From contig NZ_LT627736.1 of NCBI RefSeq assembly GCF_900102005.1, forward strand, positions 1,550,001 to 1,614,000: a stretch of 64,000 bases of DNA, in the 5' to 3' direction. The notes under the pieces are model-generated. The model was not told the DNA's origin, did not search any database, and saw only the letters and a list, made by a program, of their open reading frames with translations. Below, one piece after another: positions 7,012 to 18,142 of the stretch. The first letter of the stretch is position 1. Every line of letters begins with the position of its first letter. The position numbers and the translations under genes were made by a program. The stretch comes from Microbacterium sp. LKL04 (GTDB lineage: Bacteria > Actinomycetota > Actinomycetes > Actinomycetales > Microbacteriaceae).

Positions 7012-9750
7012 TCAGCCGCGCGGCTTCTCCACCATTTCGGTCGTCTCGATCTCGTCACCGATCTGGATGTCGTTGTACTTGCCGAGACCGATACCGGCCT
7101 CGAAGTCCGTACGGACCTCGGTGACGTCGTCCTTGAAGCGGCGCAGCGACTCGATGGCCAGGCCGTCGGCGAGCACGACGCCGTCGCGGATGACCCGCGC
7201 CTTGGCGTTTCGCGTGATCGTTCCCGAACGGACGATGACACCGGCGATGTTGCCGAACTTCGAGGAGCGGAACACCTCGCGGATCTCGGCGACACCCGAC
7301 TGGACCTCTTCGAACTCCGGCTTGAGCATGCCCTGGAGGGACTGCTCGACGTCGTCGATCGCGTTGTAGATGACCGAGTAGAACCGGACGTCCACACCCT
7401 CGCGGGCGGCACGCTCGCGGGCCTTCGTGTCGGGCCGGACGTTGAAGCCGATGACGATCGCGTTGTCGATCGTCGCCAGGTTGATGTCCGACTCGGTGAC
7501 AGCACCCACACCGCGGTGGATGATGCGCAGCTGCACGCTGTCGTCGACCTCGATCTTGAGGAGCGATTCCTCGAGGGCCTCGACGGCACCCGAGACGTCA
7601 CCCTTGATGATGAGGTTGAGCGACTCGACCTTGCCCTCTTCGAGCGCGCGGGTGAAGTCCTCGAGCGAGATGCGCTTGCGGGCCTTGGCCAGCTGGGCGT
7701 TGCGCTCGACCGCTTCGCGCTTCTCAGCGATCTGGCGGGCCATGCGGTCCTCTTCGGTGACGATGAAGACATCACCGGCGCGGGGCACGGAGTTCAGACC
7801 CTGCACCTGCACGGGGCGCGACGGGTAGGCCTCGTCCACGGCATCGCCGTTCTCGTCGATCATGGCGCGGACGCGGCCGTAGGCCGTGCCTGCGACGATC
7901 GCGTCACCGACGCGGAGCGTTCCGGACTGGATCAGCACCGTGGCGACCGAACCGCGACCCTTGTCGAGCTTCGCTTCGATCGCGACACCACGGGCCGCCT
8001 TGTTCGGGTTGGCCGTGAGGTCCAGACCCGCGTCGGCGGTGAGGAGGACGGCATCCAGCAGTTCCTGGATGTTGGTGCCCTGGCGAGCCGACACGTCGAC
8101 GAACATGACGTCGCCGCCGTACTCCTCGGCGACCAGACCGTACTCGGTGAGCTGCTGACGGACCTTCGCGGGGTTCGCGTCGGGCTTGTCGACCTTGTTG
8201 ACCGCGACCACGATCGGGACATTCGCCGCCTGAGCGTGGTTCAGCGCCTCGACCGTCTGCGGCATGATGCCGTCGTCGGCCGCGACCACGAGGATCGCGA
8301 GGTCGGTCACCTGCGCGCCACGGGCACGCATGGCGGTGAACGCCTCGTGACCCGGGGTGTCGATGAAGGTGATCGCACGCTCGATGCCCTCGTGCTCGGT
8401 CCACACCTGGTAGGCACCGATGTGCTGGGTGATGCCACCCGCTTCACCGGCGACGACGTTGGTCTGACGGATCGCGTCGAGCAGTCGCGTCTTACCGTGG
8501 TCGACGTGGCCCATGACGGTGACCACGGGAGGACGGATCTCGAGGTCGTCCTCGCTCTCCGCCTCCAGCTCGGCCTCGAGGTCGAGACCGAAGCCCTCGA
8601 GGAGCTCTTTGTCCTCGTCCTCGGGAGACACCATCTGGATCTTGTAGCCGAGCTCCTCACCGAGGATCTCGAACGTCGCCTCATCCAGCGACTCGGTGGC
8701 CGTGGCCATCTCGCCGAGGTTGAAGAGGATCGTCACGAGGGTGCCGGGCTGGACGTTGTACCCGCGCAGGGCCTCGAGCTTGTCGGCGAAGTCCGAGATC
8801 GACGCACCGCGACGCAGGCGGATGATCTCGCCGTTGCCCTTGGAGACGTTGACGCCGCCGACGACCGGCGCCGACCGCATCTCGAATTCCTGCCGCTTCG
8901 CCCGACGCGACTTGCGCTGCTTGGACTTGCCGCCACCCTTACCGAAGGCACCTGCGGTACCACCGCCGGGGCCACGACCGCGGCCACCGCCGCCACCGGG
9001 ACGACCGGCGAAACCGCCGGCCGGAGCGCCCGGACGCGCGGCGCCGAAGCCGCCGGCGCCGCCGGGACGGCCGGGGCCGCCGGGACGCTGCTGGAAGGGT
9101 GCGCCGGGACGACCGCCACCGGGACGACCCGCGCCGCCGGGACGCGGAGCGCCGGGGCGAGGGGCACCGGGACGCGGAGCCTGGGGACGCGGGATGTTGC
9201 CGGGGTTGGGCCGCTGACCCATGCCCTGAGCCGACGCGAACGGGTTGTTACCCGGACGGGGGCCGGCGGGGCGCTGCCCCATGCCCTGCGAGCTGGCGAA
9301 CGGGTTGTTGCCGGGGCGCGGCGCGCCACCGGGACGCGGCGGCTGAGCGCCGGGCTTGCCGGGCGTGGCCGCAGGTGCGGGAGCGCCGGGCTTCGGAGCG
9401 CCCGATTCGGGTGCGGCCGACGGCGCCGCTGCGGCGGGCTTCTCCGCTGCAGGCTGAGCGGGAGCCTCGGGGGCCGCCGGCTCAGGAGCCGGAGCGGGCT
9501 TGGGTGCCGACGGGCGGGGTCCGGGTGTTGCGCCGGATGCCGGTGCCTTGGCGGCGGGCTTCGCGGGCGCGGCGGCAGGTGCCTTGACGCCTTCCGCCTC
9601 GAGGGCGGCGCGGAGCTTGCGAGCCACGGGGGGCTCGATGGTGGACGAAGGGCTCTTGACGAATTCGCCGAGCTCCTTCAGCTTCGCGAGGGCGACTTTA
9701 CTGTCGACGCCGAGCTCGGAAGCGATCTCGTGCACGCGTGGTTTTGCCAC
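7012..9750 (-). CDS. infB: Translation initiation factor IF-2
   Basis: 912 residues; the GTPase that places initiator tRNA on the 30S subunit. Residues 1-50 form the IF2_N module, 55-290 a low-complexity Ala/Pro/Gly/Arg linker, and 405-575 the G domain with G1 GHVDHGKT (414-421), DTPGHE and NKVDK. Domains II-IV follow to the end. The linker carries a duplicated block, NNPFAS-x-QGMGQRP (148-161 and 168-181), and RPGAP repeats. The start is GTG at 9750 with AGGAG 5 nt upstream. It is the third gene of nusA-ylxR-infB-rbfA; a GC hairpin (9769-9786) lies between ylxR and infB. Confidence 0.97.
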   Translation of the reverse strand: MAKPRVHEIASELGVDSKVALAKLKELGEFVKSPSSTIEPPVARKLRAALEAEGVKAPAAAPAKPAAKAPASGATPGPRPSAPKPAPAPEPAAPEAPAQPAAEKPAAAAPSAAPESGAPKPGAPAPAATPGKPGAQPPRPGGAPRPGNNPFASSQGMGQRPAGPRPGNNPFASAQGMGQRPNPGNIPRPQAPRPGAPRPGAPRPGGAGRPGGGRPGAPFQQRPGGPGRPGGAGGFGAARPGAPAGGFAGRPGGGGGRGRGPGGGTAGAFGKGGGKSKQRKSRRAKRQEFEMRSAPVVGGVNVSKGNGEIIRLRRGASISDFADKLEALRGYNVQPGTLVTILFNLGEMATATESLDEATFEILGEELGYKIQMVSPEDEDKELLEGFGLDLEAELEAESEDDLEIRPPVVTVMGHVDHGKTRLLDAIRQTNVVAGEAGGITQHIGAYQVWTEHEGIERAITFIDTPGHEAFTAMRARGAQVTDLAILVVAADDGIMPQTVEALNHAQAANVPIVVAVNKVDKPDANPAKVRQQLTEYGLVAEEYGGDVMFVDVSARQGTNIQELLDAVLLTADAGLDLTANPNKAARGVAIEAKLDKGRGSVATVLIQSGTLRVGDAIVAGTAYGRVRAMIDENGDAVDEAYPSRPVQVQGLNSVPRAGDVFIVTEEDRMARQIAEKREAVERNAQLAKARKRISLEDFTRALEEGKVESLNLIIKGDVSGAVEALEESLLKIEVDDSVQLRIIHRGVGAVTESDINLATIDNAIVIGFNVRPDTKARERAAREGVDVRFYSVIYNAIDDVEQSLQGMLKPEFEEVQSGVAEIREVFRSSKFGNIAGVIVRSGTITRNAKARVIRDGVVLADGLAIESLRRFKDDVTEVRTDFEAGIGLGKYNDIQIGDEIETTEMVEKPRG

Positions 9751-9842
9751 AATTCTCCTGTCTGGGGCCCGCCCCGGACAGGGCGGACCGTCATTCGCGG
9801 ACGGGTCTCATTTCGAGCCGTTCACTTTGTGTCCATAGCCGT

Positions 9843-10109
9843 TCAGCCGTTTCGCTGGAGGGATTCTCTGGTGGTCCGCGCATCCAGTGCCGCTGTGTCC
9901 AGCGGAGTGGCTACCCGTAGTGCTCGTCCGAACGCGCGACGCTGGAGAGCTGTGCTCACGCAACGGTCCGTGTCATGCACCCACGCGCCCCGACCCGGGA
10001 GGACGGCCTTCTCGTCGATGACGAGGGCGCCGTCCCTGGCCACGATGCGGAGCAACGAGGACCGGGGGGCACGCGTGCGGCATCCCACACACGTTCGAAC
10101 AGGTTCCAT
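9843..10109 (-). CDS. ylxR: YlxR family (DUF448) RNA-binding protein
   Basis: 88 residues with the family signature CVGCRTRAPRSSLLRIV near the N terminus and GRGAWVH in the middle; basic throughout. YlxR proteins are always found between nusA and infB and are described as small nucleic-acid-binding proteins, in some species affecting RNase P; the exact role here is inferred. The ATG at 10109 starts 9 nt after the nusA stop, with a weak GGTAGG element. Confidence 0.93.
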   Translation of the reverse strand: MEPVRTCVGCRTRAPRSSLLRIVARDGALVIDEKAVLPGRGAWVHDTDRCVSTALQRRAFGRALRVATPLDTAALDARTTRESLQRNG

Positions 10110-10118
10110 CCTACCGCG

Positions 10119-11108
10119 TCAGGACTCGTCGAGAATGCTGTCGGGCTGGATGTCGATCTTCGCGCCGGTCAATTTCGCCGCGAGCCGGGCGTTCTGACCT
10201 TCCTTGCCGATCGCGAGCGAGAGCTGGTAGTCGGGAACGAGTGCGCGAACCGCCTTCGTGGCCTGGTCGAGCACGAAGCTCGAGGTCACCTTGGCGGGCG
10301 ACAGCGCGTTCGCCACGAACTTCGGCAGCGTCTCGTCGTAGTCGACGATGTCGATCTTCTCTCCGCCGAGCTCCTCGGTGACGGCGCGCACGCGGCGGCC
10401 GAGCTCACCGATGCAGGCGCCCTTCGCGTTGACCGCGGGGTCGTTCGCCTTGACGGCGATCTTCGTGCGGTGACCGGCTTCGCGGGCGAGCGAGACGATC
10501 TCGACGACGCCCGAGGCGATCTCGGGGACCTCGAGGGCGAACAGCTTGCGGACGAGACCGGGGTGGGTGCGCGACACGGTGATCTGCGGCCCCTTGAGAC
10601 CCTTCGAGACCGAGGTGACGTAGACGCGCAGACGCGAACCGTGCGCGTAGTCCTCGCCGGGGACCTGCTCCTCGGGGGGCAGGATCGCCTCGATCGTGCC
10701 GAGGTCGACGTGCACCATGCGGGGGTTCGGTCCCTGCTGGACGACGCCGGCGACGATGTCGCCTTCCTTGCCCTTGAACTCGCCGAGCACGGCGTCGTCG
10801 GCGATGTCGCGGAGGCGCTGGCTGATGACCTGCTTCGCGGCGAACGCGGCGATGCGGCCGAAGTCGTCGGGTGTCGACTCCTCCTCGCCGATGACGGCGC
10901 CTTCTTCGTCGCGCAGCGGGATGTACACGGCGACGTGTCCGCTCTTGCGGTCGAGGTGGGCGCGCGCGCCCTCGGGGAGTTCACCGTCGGGGGACGTGTG
11001 CTTCGCGTAAGCCGTCAGGATGGCCTGCTCGATGATCCGGATCAGTTCCTCGAACGGGATCTCCCGTTCGCGTTCGACGGTCCGCAGCAGCCCCAGGTCG
11101 ATGTCCAT
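10119..11108 (-). CDS. nusA: Transcription termination/antitermination factor NusA
   Basis: 329 residues: N-terminal RNA-polymerase-binding domain (1-125), S1 domain (about 130-200, including HGSRLRVYVT), and two KH domains (about 225-329, with GACIGELGRRVRAV and SLAIGKEGQNARLAAKLTGA). As in other actinobacteria it lacks the C-terminal acidic repeats of E. coli NusA. The ATG at 11108 has AGGGAGG 7 nt upstream. Unusually, rimP, normally the gene before nusA, is absent; the upstream neighbour is a divergent DUF1206 gene. Confidence 0.97.
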   Translation of the reverse strand: MDIDLGLLRTVEREREIPFEELIRIIEQAILTAYAKHTSPDGELPEGARAHLDRKSGHVAVYIPLRDEEGAVIGEEESTPDDFGRIAAFAAKQVISQRLRDIADDAVLGEFKGKEGDIVAGVVQQGPNPRMVHVDLGTIEAILPPEEQVPGEDYAHGSRLRVYVTSVSKGLKGPQITVSRTHPGLVRKLFALEVPEIASGVVEIVSLAREAGHRTKIAVKANDPAVNAKGACIGELGRRVRAVTEELGGEKIDIVDYDETLPKFVANALSPAKVTSSFVLDQATKAVRALVPDYQLSLAIGKEGQNARLAAKLTGAKIDIQPDSILDES

Positions 11109-11227
11109 AGGTGCCTCCCTTTTTCAGTTGCTCAACACGGCGCCGCTCGCACCCGGTCTCCCGGCGCGTCGCGGCATCCCGTCAACGTTACCCGATCGAA
11201 GGGATCCCGACCTGAGAAGATCGAGGG

Positions 11228-12028
11228 ATGACCGACGCCGTGGAGGACGCCGCGCGGAGCGTGCGCCGCTCCCCCATCGCACGCGGGATGGCCCGCGGCG
11301 GGTACGCCGCGAACGGCGTCGTGCACCTGCTCTTCGGGGTGATCGTCATCGTCATCTCCTTCGGCGGGCGCGGCGAATCGGACCAGGCGGGCGTCTTCCG
11401 CGCGATCCTCGACGCACCGCTCGGGCTCGCGCTCGTGTGGCTGCTCGCTCTGCTGCTCGGAGCGCTGGGCCTGTTCCAGGTGCTGCGGGCTTTCCTCGCG
11501 AAGGGGACGGATGCCGCGGCCTGGGGACGCCGGTCGTCGGCGGCCGGGCAGGCGGTCGTCTACCTCGCCCTGGCGGCGATCGCCGTGACGGTCGCGCTCG
11601 GCGCTCGGCTCGACGGCGACCGCAGCGCGCAGGAGGTGACCCATTGGCTCCTCGAGACCCCCGGCGGCGTCTTCGTGGTCGCAGCGGCGGGGGTCGGACT
11701 CGCCGTCGGCGGCCTCGTGTTCGCCTCGATCGGGGTGCGCCGCTCCTTCGACAAGCAGGTCCGCGTCCCGCGCGGGGCTATGGGCACGGCGGTCACCGTG
11801 ACGGGGGTCGTCGGCTACCTCGGCAAGGGCCTGTCCGTGGCGATCGTCGGGGTGCTGCTCATCGTCGCGGCCGTCAAACAGGAGGCTGCCGCAGCGGGCG
11901 GGTTCGACGCCGCCATCGAGGCGCTCCTCGAGCAGCTGCTCGGTCCGCTCCTCGTGTTCCTGATCGGCTTCGGGCTCGTCGTCTACGCGGCCTTCAGCTT
12001 CCTCCGCGCTCGGTACGCGAAGCTCTGA
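11228..12028 (+). CDS. DUF1206 family membrane protein
   Basis: 266 residues with six predicted membrane helices arranged as three repeated pairs. Each repeat begins with a GxA/GYxxxGxV(V/S)xLxxG-like pattern: ARGGYAANGVVHLLFG, SAAGQAVVYLALAA and TGVVGYLGKGLSVAIVG. That three-fold repeat is characteristic of DUF1206. No enzymatic motif is visible and the function is unknown. GAGGG precedes the ATG. The gene sits where rimP would be expected, divergent from nusA and end-to-end with the LOG-family gene (10 nt apart). Confidence 0.88.
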   Translation: MTDAVEDAARSVRRSPIARGMARGGYAANGVVHLLFGVIVIVISFGGRGESDQAGVFRAILDAPLGLALVWLLALLLGALGLFQVLRAFLAKGTDAAAWGRRSSAAGQAVVYLALAAIAVTVALGARLDGDRSAQEVTHWLLETPGGVFVVAAAGVGLAVGGLVFASIGVRRSFDKQVRVPRGAMGTAVTVTGVVGYLGKGLSVAIVGVLLIVAAVKQEAAAAGGFDAAIEALLEQLLGPLLVFLIGFGLVVYAAFSFLRARYAKL

Positions 12029-12038
12029 GGCCAGCCCG

Positions 12039-13118
<1,080 letters not shown>

Positions 13119-13190
13119 GTCACCAGGCTGTCACGATCCGGCATCCGACGGGTGAACGGCAGGGTTTCTGCCAGTAACGGATGCCGCCGC

Positions 13191-14984
13191 TCAGGCGGTC
13201 AGCGCCGCGACCGCCTCCGCGGCGGCGAGCGTCGTGCGCTCGCCCGACCGGCGGTCCCAGAGCTCGACCTGGCCCTCGGCGGCGCCACGACCGACGATGA
13301 GGATCTTCGGCACGCCGACGAGCTCGGCATCGCCGAACTTCACGCCGGGTGAGACCTTCGGCCGGTCGTCGAGGAGCACGTCGCGCCCGGCCGACTCGAG
13401 GTCGGCGGCGAGCTTCTCAGCGAGGTCGAAAGCCGCGGCATCCCGTCCCGTCGCGACGACGTGGACGTCGAACGGTGCGATCGACTCGGGCCAGACGAGC
13501 CCGCGGTCGTCGTTGTTGAGCTCGGCGAGGATCGCGAGGATGCGTGTCACGCCGATGCCGTACGAGCCCATCGTGACGGTGACGAGCTTGCCGTTCTCGT
13601 CGAGGACCTTGAGGCCGAGCTTCTCGGCGAAGAAGCGTCCCAGCTGGAAGACGTGGCCGATCTCCATGCCGCGGGCGAGCTCCACGGGGCCCGACCCGTC
13701 GGGCGCCGGGTCGCCGGCGCGGACGTTCGAGACGTCGACGACGCCGTCGGCCGTGAAGTCGCGACCGTAGACGACGGAGTGGGCGTGCTTCTCGTGCTCG
13801 TTGGCGCCCGTGACCCACGCGGTGCCCGCGACGACGCGGGGGTCGACGAGGTAGCGGATGCCGGTGGTCGATTCCTCACCCAGCACCGCGCCGCTCGCGG
13901 ACCAAGGCCCGATGTAGCCCTTGACGAGACCGGGGTGCTTCGCGAAGTCCGCCTCGGTGGCGGCCTCGACCTCGGCGGGGGCGAAGGCGACCTCGACACG
14001 CTTGTCGTCGATGTCGCGGTCGCCCGGGAGTCCGACGACGACCAGTTCGCGCGTGCCGTCGAGGTGAGTCAGTGCGAGCACGACGTTCTTGAGGGTGTGC
14101 GCGGCGGTCCACTGCGTCGCACCGTCGGTCGCAGGGCCGGCGATGCCGGTTGCGGGAGCCTCGAGATGAGCGTTCGTGTGCGCGACGAGGGTCTCGATGG
14201 TCGGCGTGGCGGGCGAGTCGAAGACGACGGGCGCACCCTCGGGGATCGGCAGCGCGTCGGGGACGACGGTCGTGAAGGCCTCGACGTTGGCGGCGTAGCC
14301 GCCGGCGGAGCGGACGAAGGTGTCCTCGCCGACCGCGATGGGGTGGAGGAACTCCTCGCTGCGCGCACCGCCCATGAGGCCGTTGTCGGCGGCGACGATG
14401 ACGTACTCCATGTTCAGCCGCGTGAAGATGCGCTCGTAGGCGTCGCGTTGCGACTGATACGACACATCCTGACCCGCGTCCGTGTAGTCGAACGAGTAGG
14501 CGTCCTTCATCGTGAACTCGCGGCCGCGCAGCAGGCCCGCGCGGGGGCGCGCCTCGTCCCGGTACTTGTCCTGGATCTGGTAGATCGTCAGCGGCAGGTC
14601 CTTGTACGACGAGTACAGGTCCTTCACGAGGAGGGTGAACATCTCCTCGTGGGTGGGTGCGAGCAGGTAGTCGGCGCCCTTGCGGTCCTGCAGGCGGAAG
14701 ATGCCGTCGCCGTAGGAGGTCCAGCGCCCGGACTCCTCGTAGGGGTCGCGCGGCAGGAGGGCCGGGAAGTGCACCTCGAACGCGCCCGCGTTCGCCATCT
14801 CATCGCGGATGATCTGCTCGAGCTTCGCCTTCACGCGCAGGCCCAGCGGCAGCCAGGTGAAGATGCCGGGCGCGGCGCGGCGGATGTAGCCGGCGCGCAC
14901 CAGCAGGCGGTGGCTGGTGACCTCGGCGTCGGCCGGGTCTTCGCGGAGCGTGCGGAGGAAGTATGTCGAGAGACGGGTGACCAC
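13191..14984 (-). CDS. proS: Prolyl-tRNA synthetase
   Basis: 597 residues; class II synthetase of the bacterial type with an inserted YbaK-like editing domain (about 225-400) between motif 2 (about 140-160, [14 protein letters not shown]) and motif 3 ([15 protein letters not shown]). The start is GTG at 14984 (VTRLSTYFL...), 8 nt after a TAGACT hexamer; a TTG nine bases upstream is less likely. The mRNA is probably leaderless. Divergent from pcp. Confidence 0.96.
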   Translation of the reverse strand: MVTRLSTYFLRTLREDPADAEVTSHRLLVRAGYIRRAAPGIFTWLPLGLRVKAKLEQIIRDEMANAGAFEVHFPALLPRDPYEESGRWTSYGDGIFRLQDRKGADYLLAPTHEEMFTLLVKDLYSSYKDLPLTIYQIQDKYRDEARPRAGLLRGREFTMKDAYSFDYTDAGQDVSYQSQRDAYERIFTRLNMEYVIVAADNGLMGGARSEEFLHPIAVGEDTFVRSAGGYAANVEAFTTVVPDALPIPEGAPVVFDSPATPTIETLVAHTNAHLEAPATGIAGPATDGATQWTAAHTLKNVVLALTHLDGTRELVVVGLPGDRDIDDKRVEVAFAPAEVEAATEADFAKHPGLVKGYIGPWSASGAVLGEESTTGIRYLVDPRVVAGTAWVTGANEHEKHAHSVVYGRDFTADGVVDVSNVRAGDPAPDGSGPVELARGMEIGHVFQLGRFFAEKLGLKVLDENGKLVTVTMGSYGIGVTRILAILAELNNDDRGLVWPESIAPFDVHVVATGRDAAAFDLAEKLAADLESAGRDVLLDDRPKVSPGVKFGDAELVGVPKILIVGRGAAEGQVELWDRRSGERTTLAAAEAVAALTA

Positions 14985-14992
14985 GAGGGTCA

Positions 14993-14998
14993 AGTCTA
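14993..14998 (-). promoter_or_regulatory. -10 hexamer TAGACT of proS
   Basis: TAGACT on the minus strand, 8 nt before the GTG of proS; no ribosome-binding site intervenes. Confidence 0.55.
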
Positions 14999-15019
14999 GG
15001 TGCGCGGGCCGGGCGCGCT

Positions 15020-15025
15020 TAGACT
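15020..15025 (+). promoter_or_regulatory. -10 hexamer TAGACT of pcp
   Basis: TAGACT 6 nt before the ATG of pcp; an inverted copy of the same hexamer serves proS 21 nt away. GGAGG lies inside the 6-nt gap and would be cut off if transcription begins at the usual distance. Confidence 0.55.
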
Positions 15026-15031
15026 GGAGGG

Positions 15032-15667
15032 ATGCCGACTGTGCTGCTGACCGGATTCGAACCGTTCGCGGGCGACACCGTCAATCCGTCCGGTGACGCC
15101 GTCCGCGTGGTCGCGGATCGCTGGACCGGCTCTGAGCGTCTCGTCGCGGACGTTCTGCCCGTCACCTTCGAGGGCGCCATTGCCCGCATGGCGGCGCTGC
15201 TGGACGAGCACCGACCCGACGTCGTGGTCGCCACGGGACTGGCGGGCGGGCGCCACGCGGTGACCCCCGAGCGCGTCGCGGTCAACCTCGCCGACGCGTG
15301 GCTCCCCGACAACGCCGGCGCCCGTCCGCAGGATGCGCCGGTCGTCGAGGGCGGCCCGGCGGCCTACTTCGCCACCCTCCCCGTCAAGGCGATCCGGGCC
15401 GCGATCGGCGGTGCCGACATCCCCGCAGCGGTCTCGCACACCGCCGGCACGTTCGTCTGCAACGCGACGATGTACGCCGCGCTCCACGCGACCGCGGGGA
15501 CGTCCGTGCGCGCGGGCTTCGTCCACGTGCCCTGGGCCGCGGAGACGGCGCCCGAGGGGATGCCTTCGCTCCCCTTCGATGAGATCGTCGACGCCCTCAT
15601 GATCGCCGTCCGCGTGTGCCTCGACGTCGAGGTCGACGCAACCGGCCCCGGCGGGTCGGTGTCCTGA
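15032..15667 (+). CDS. pcp: Pyroglutamyl-peptidase I (pyrrolidone-carboxylate peptidase)
   Basis: 211 residues; a cysteine peptidase of family C15 that removes N-terminal pyroglutamate. The catalytic triad is visible: E80 in [15 protein letters not shown]143 in [14 protein letters not shown] and H165 in GFVHVPW. The opening [16 protein letters not shown] is the family hallmark. Cytoplasmic, no signal peptide. Convergent with the following gene with 13 nt between stops. Confidence 0.96.
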   Translation: MPTVLLTGFEPFAGDTVNPSGDAVRVVADRWTGSERLVADVLPVTFEGAIARMAALLDEHRPDVVVATGLAGGRHAVTPERVAVNLADAWLPDNAGARPQDAPVVEGGPAAYFATLPVKAIRAAIGGADIPAAVSHTAGTFVCNATMYAALHATAGTSVRAGFVHVPWAAETAPEGMPSLPFDEIVDALMIAVRVCLDVEVDATGPGGSVS

Positions 15668-15680
15668 CGAGCGGCCGCGC

Positions 15681-16571
15681 TCAGCGCCCGAAGATGTCGC
15701 CGAGGCCTGGGATCTCGAAGCCGCCGAGGTTCTCGCCGAAGCCCGAGACCTGCTCGCCGAGACCCGAGACGTGGTCGCCGACGCCGGAGAGCGCGTCCCC
15801 CGCGAGGCCCTCCAGATCGGCGCCCTGTGCGAGCGCATCGAGGTCGACACCCTGCGCGAGCGCGTCGAAGTCGACCCCGAGCCCGGCGGCCTGCGCGAGC
15901 AGCGGCCCCGCGACGGCGGTGACGATCGCACCGCCCGCGACGGCGCCGAGGATGCCTGCGCCCGCACCGATGGCGGCGCCGCCGGCGACGCGTCCCATGC
16001 CGGAACCGGTGCCCCCGCGGCCGCTCGCACGGGCCAACAGCCCCTTCAGCATCCCTGGCCGAGAGGCCTCGGTCCGCGCGGCGGCGCGCGCCAGATCAGT
16101 CGGGTCGGCGGAACGCGGCTGCTCGTGCGCCGGGAGCTCCGCCGCCATCCGCGCCTGCACGTGCGCTCGCTGCTCCGGGGTCAGCCGCCCGAAGGCCTCG
16201 CGGTGGATCTGCTCGACCTGCTGCGGGTCGGCGGTCTGCATGAGGTAGTCGTACCGCGCGATCGCCTGACGGTCCGCCGGCGCGAGAGCGCCGACCGAGC
16301 CGGGCGCGGGCGGCGGGGTGTAGCGGCCGTGCGAAGCGGATGCCGCCGGCGCGGGCGGCGGGGTGTACGCGCCCCGCGAGCCGGGCGACGTGTTCCCCTG
16401 CGCCGGCGCGGCGCCCTGGGATCGACCGTCGCCCGTGATGGCGTCTGCGGCGGACCGGACGACCGATCGCCAGTCTCCGGACGCACCGGACGTGCCGCCT
16501 GCGGAGGACGAGCCGGATGTCTTGTCGAGAGCCTTCGAGGCCATGCCGATCAGTCGAGAGAGCTTGCTCAT
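15681..16571 (-). CDS. Uncharacterised protein with glycine-zipper segment and C-terminal pentad repeats
   Basis: 296 residues of unknown function. Residues 15-95 are low complexity with two TPPPAP motifs. About 100-175 is a helical, charged region (YDYLMQTADPQQVEQIHREA, LTPEQRAHVQARM) that resembles a conserved segment in actinobacterial proteins sometimes labelled cation-transporting ATPase, for which I see no ATPase motif. About 195-225 is a glycine/alanine zipper (GGAAIGAGAGILGAVAGGAI). The last 60 residues repeat roughly every five residues as (D/E)-x-L-A-x then G-(D/E)-x-(V/L)-(S/G). It could be a membrane-associated structural protein. A TACCGT hexamer lies 7 nt before the ATG. Confidence 0.75.
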   Translation of the reverse strand: MSKLSRLIGMASKALDKTSGSSSAGGTSGASGDWRSVVRSAADAITGDGRSQGAAPAQGNTSPGSRGAYTPPPAPAASASHGRYTPPPAPGSVGALAPADRQAIARYDYLMQTADPQQVEQIHREAFGRLTPEQRAHVQARMAAELPAHEQPRSADPTDLARAAARTEASRPGMLKGLLARASGRGGTGSGMGRVAGGAAIGAGAGILGAVAGGAIVTAVAGPLLAQAAGLGVDFDALAQGVDLDALAQGADLEGLAGDALSGVGDHVSGLGEQVSGFGENLGGFEIPGLGDIFGR

Positions 16572-16578
16572 GCCGACG

Positions 16579-16584
16579 ACGGTA
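16579..16584 (-). promoter_or_regulatory. -10 hexamer TACCGT of the glycine-zipper protein gene
   Basis: TACCGT on the minus strand, 7 nt before the ATG at 16571. Confidence 0.4.
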
Positions 16585-16648
16585 TGCGTCCCCGTTATGG
16601 ACCGGCTGGACGGACGACCTCAATCGCCTCCGATCGCATCCCGAGTCC

Positions 16649-16654
16649 TACACT
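16649..16654 (+). promoter_or_regulatory. -10 hexamer TACACT of the RNB ribonuclease gene
   Basis: TACACT, 6 nt before the GTG at 16661, implying a leaderless transcript. Confidence 0.5.
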
Positions 16655-16660
16655 GGCCGC

Positions 16661-18094
16661 GTGCCCCACCGTCGTGCTCGCCTCGTCTCCCCCGCCCAGT
16701 CGGAGCTGAAGGACGCGCTCGGCGCCCTCCGCGACGAGCTCGCGCTGCCGGACGCCTTCCCCTCGGACGTGCAGGCCGAAGCCGAGCACGCAGCGACCGC
16801 CGTGCCGACCGATCCGGCGGCGGCGGGGCTCGTCGACCTGCGCGGCATCCCGTTCCTGACGATCGACCCGGAGGGCTCTACCGACCTCGACCAGGCGATG
16901 CACATCGAGCGCGCCGGCGACGGCGCGGTCCTGCACTACGCGATCGCCGACGTCCCCGCCTACGTCACCTTCGGGGGCGCGGTGGATGCCGAGGCCCGCC
17001 GACGGGGGCAGACGATCTACGCCCCGGACGGCCGCGTGCCCCTGCATCCCGCCGTCCTGAGCGAAGACGCCGCTTCCCTCCTGCCGGACCGCGACCGCCG
17101 CGCCTTCGTATGGCGCTTCGAGTTGGATGCCGGTGCCCGCCCCACAACGACGACTCTCACCCGAGCAGTCGTCCGGTCTCGGGCGCAGTGGTCGTACGTC
17201 GACGCCCAGCGCGCGGTGGACGACGGGACCGCGCCCGACACGCTGAGGCACCTCGTCTGGTTCGGGGAGGAGCGAGCGCGTCGCGAGAGCGAGCGGGGCG
17301 GGGCGAGCCTGAATCTCCCCGAGACCCGCATCGCCCCGACGACGGACGGCTACACGCTCGACGTCGACGAGGGCGTCCCCCTCGAGGACGCGAACGCGCA
17401 GGTCTCGCTCATGACCGGCATGGCGGCCGCCGAGCTGATGATCGCGGGACGGGTGGGGATCCTCCGGACGATGCCCCCGGCATCCGATGAGGACGTCGCG
17501 GCCTTCCGTGCGCAGACCGTCGGATTCGGCCTCCCGTGGGCCGAGGGCGTCTCGTACGGCGACTACCTCCGGGACCTGCCGCGGACGCCGCTCGGCCGCG
17601 TCGTCCGCGAGCACGCCGCGGGGCTGTTCCGAGGCGCCGGCTACGCCGCATTCGACGGCGAGCTGCCCGAGCTCACGGAGCAGGCGGCGATCGCCGCCCC
17701 GTACGCGCACGTGACGGCACCGCTGCGACGTCTCGTCGATCGCTGGGCGCTGCTGGTGTGCGAGGCGCTCGCGAACAGGCGGGAGGTCCCGAACGAGGTG
17801 CGGTCGACCCTCGACGAACTGCCCTCGATCATGGGGCGGTCGTCGCAGCTCGCCGGGCGTCTGGACGCCGGTGCGGTCGATCGTGTCGAGGCCGCGCTCC
17901 TGCACGGCCGGGAGGGCGAGGTCTTCGAGGCCGTGGTCCTCCGGCGCCGTGACGACGGCGCGCGTGTCGCGCTGACGCAACCGCCCGTCGAGGCGACGGT
18001 GGCAGCAGTCGAGGGCGCACCGGGGAGCCTGGTGCGGGTGCGCCTGACGCGGACCGACATCGCCACGGGAACGACGGAATTCACGGCGGTCTGA
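16661..18094 (+). CDS. RNB-domain (RNase II/R family) ribonuclease
   Basis: 477 residues. The RNB catalytic domain is recognisable by DPEGSTDLDQAMH (about 66-78), whose aspartates bind Mg2+ for 3'-to-5' hydrolysis, followed by IADV-A/P-Y and further by TAPLRRLVDRW. It lacks the long N-terminal cold-shock domains of full RNase R and has only a short C-terminal beta region (VALTQPPVEATV...), as in the compact RNase II-like proteins of actinobacteria. The role in RNA decay is inferred. The GTG start follows a TACACT hexamer; the frame remains open upstream, but homology stops here. Confidence 0.92.
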   Translation: MPHRRARLVSPAQSELKDALGALRDELALPDAFPSDVQAEAEHAATAVPTDPAAAGLVDLRGIPFLTIDPEGSTDLDQAMHIERAGDGAVLHYAIADVPAYVTFGGAVDAEARRRGQTIYAPDGRVPLHPAVLSEDAASLLPDRDRRAFVWRFELDAGARPTTTTLTRAVVRSRAQWSYVDAQRAVDDGTAPDTLRHLVWFGEERARRESERGGASLNLPETRIAPTTDGYTLDVDEGVPLEDANAQVSLMTGMAAAELMIAGRVGILRTMPPASDEDVAAFRAQTVGFGLPWAEGVSYGDYLRDLPRTPLGRVVREHAAGLFRGAGYAAFDGELPELTEQAAIAAPYAHVTAPLRRLVDRWALLVCEALANRREVPNEVRSTLDELPSIMGRSSQLAGRLDAGAVDRVEAALLHGREGEVFEAVVLRRRDDGARVALTQPPVEATVAAVEGAPGSLVRVRLTRTDIATGTTEFTAV

Positions 18095-18128
18095 GGCGGC
18101 CCGAGTTGCATTCGGACCCCGAACCCGC

Positions 18129-18142
18129 TGCAATATATTGCA
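18129..18142. promoter_or_regulatory. Palindromic operator at the gntR-acdS start
   Basis: The perfect 14-bp palindrome TGCAATATATTGCA is the only AT-rich patch in the area and its last base is the A of the gntR ATG. A further half-site TTGCA occurs at 18106-18110, in inverted orientation to the TGCAA at 18129-18133. The AT-rich core also supplies a possible -10 (CAATAT). This fits an autoregulatory site for the GntR-type regulator encoded immediately downstream; that assignment is an inference. Confidence 0.6.

Noticed and set aside
7516..10197. A plus-strand frame of 893 codons opposite infB and ylxR
   Set aside because: It is a by-product of high GC at third positions in the genes on the other strand; its translation has no domain features, and infB explains the region fully.
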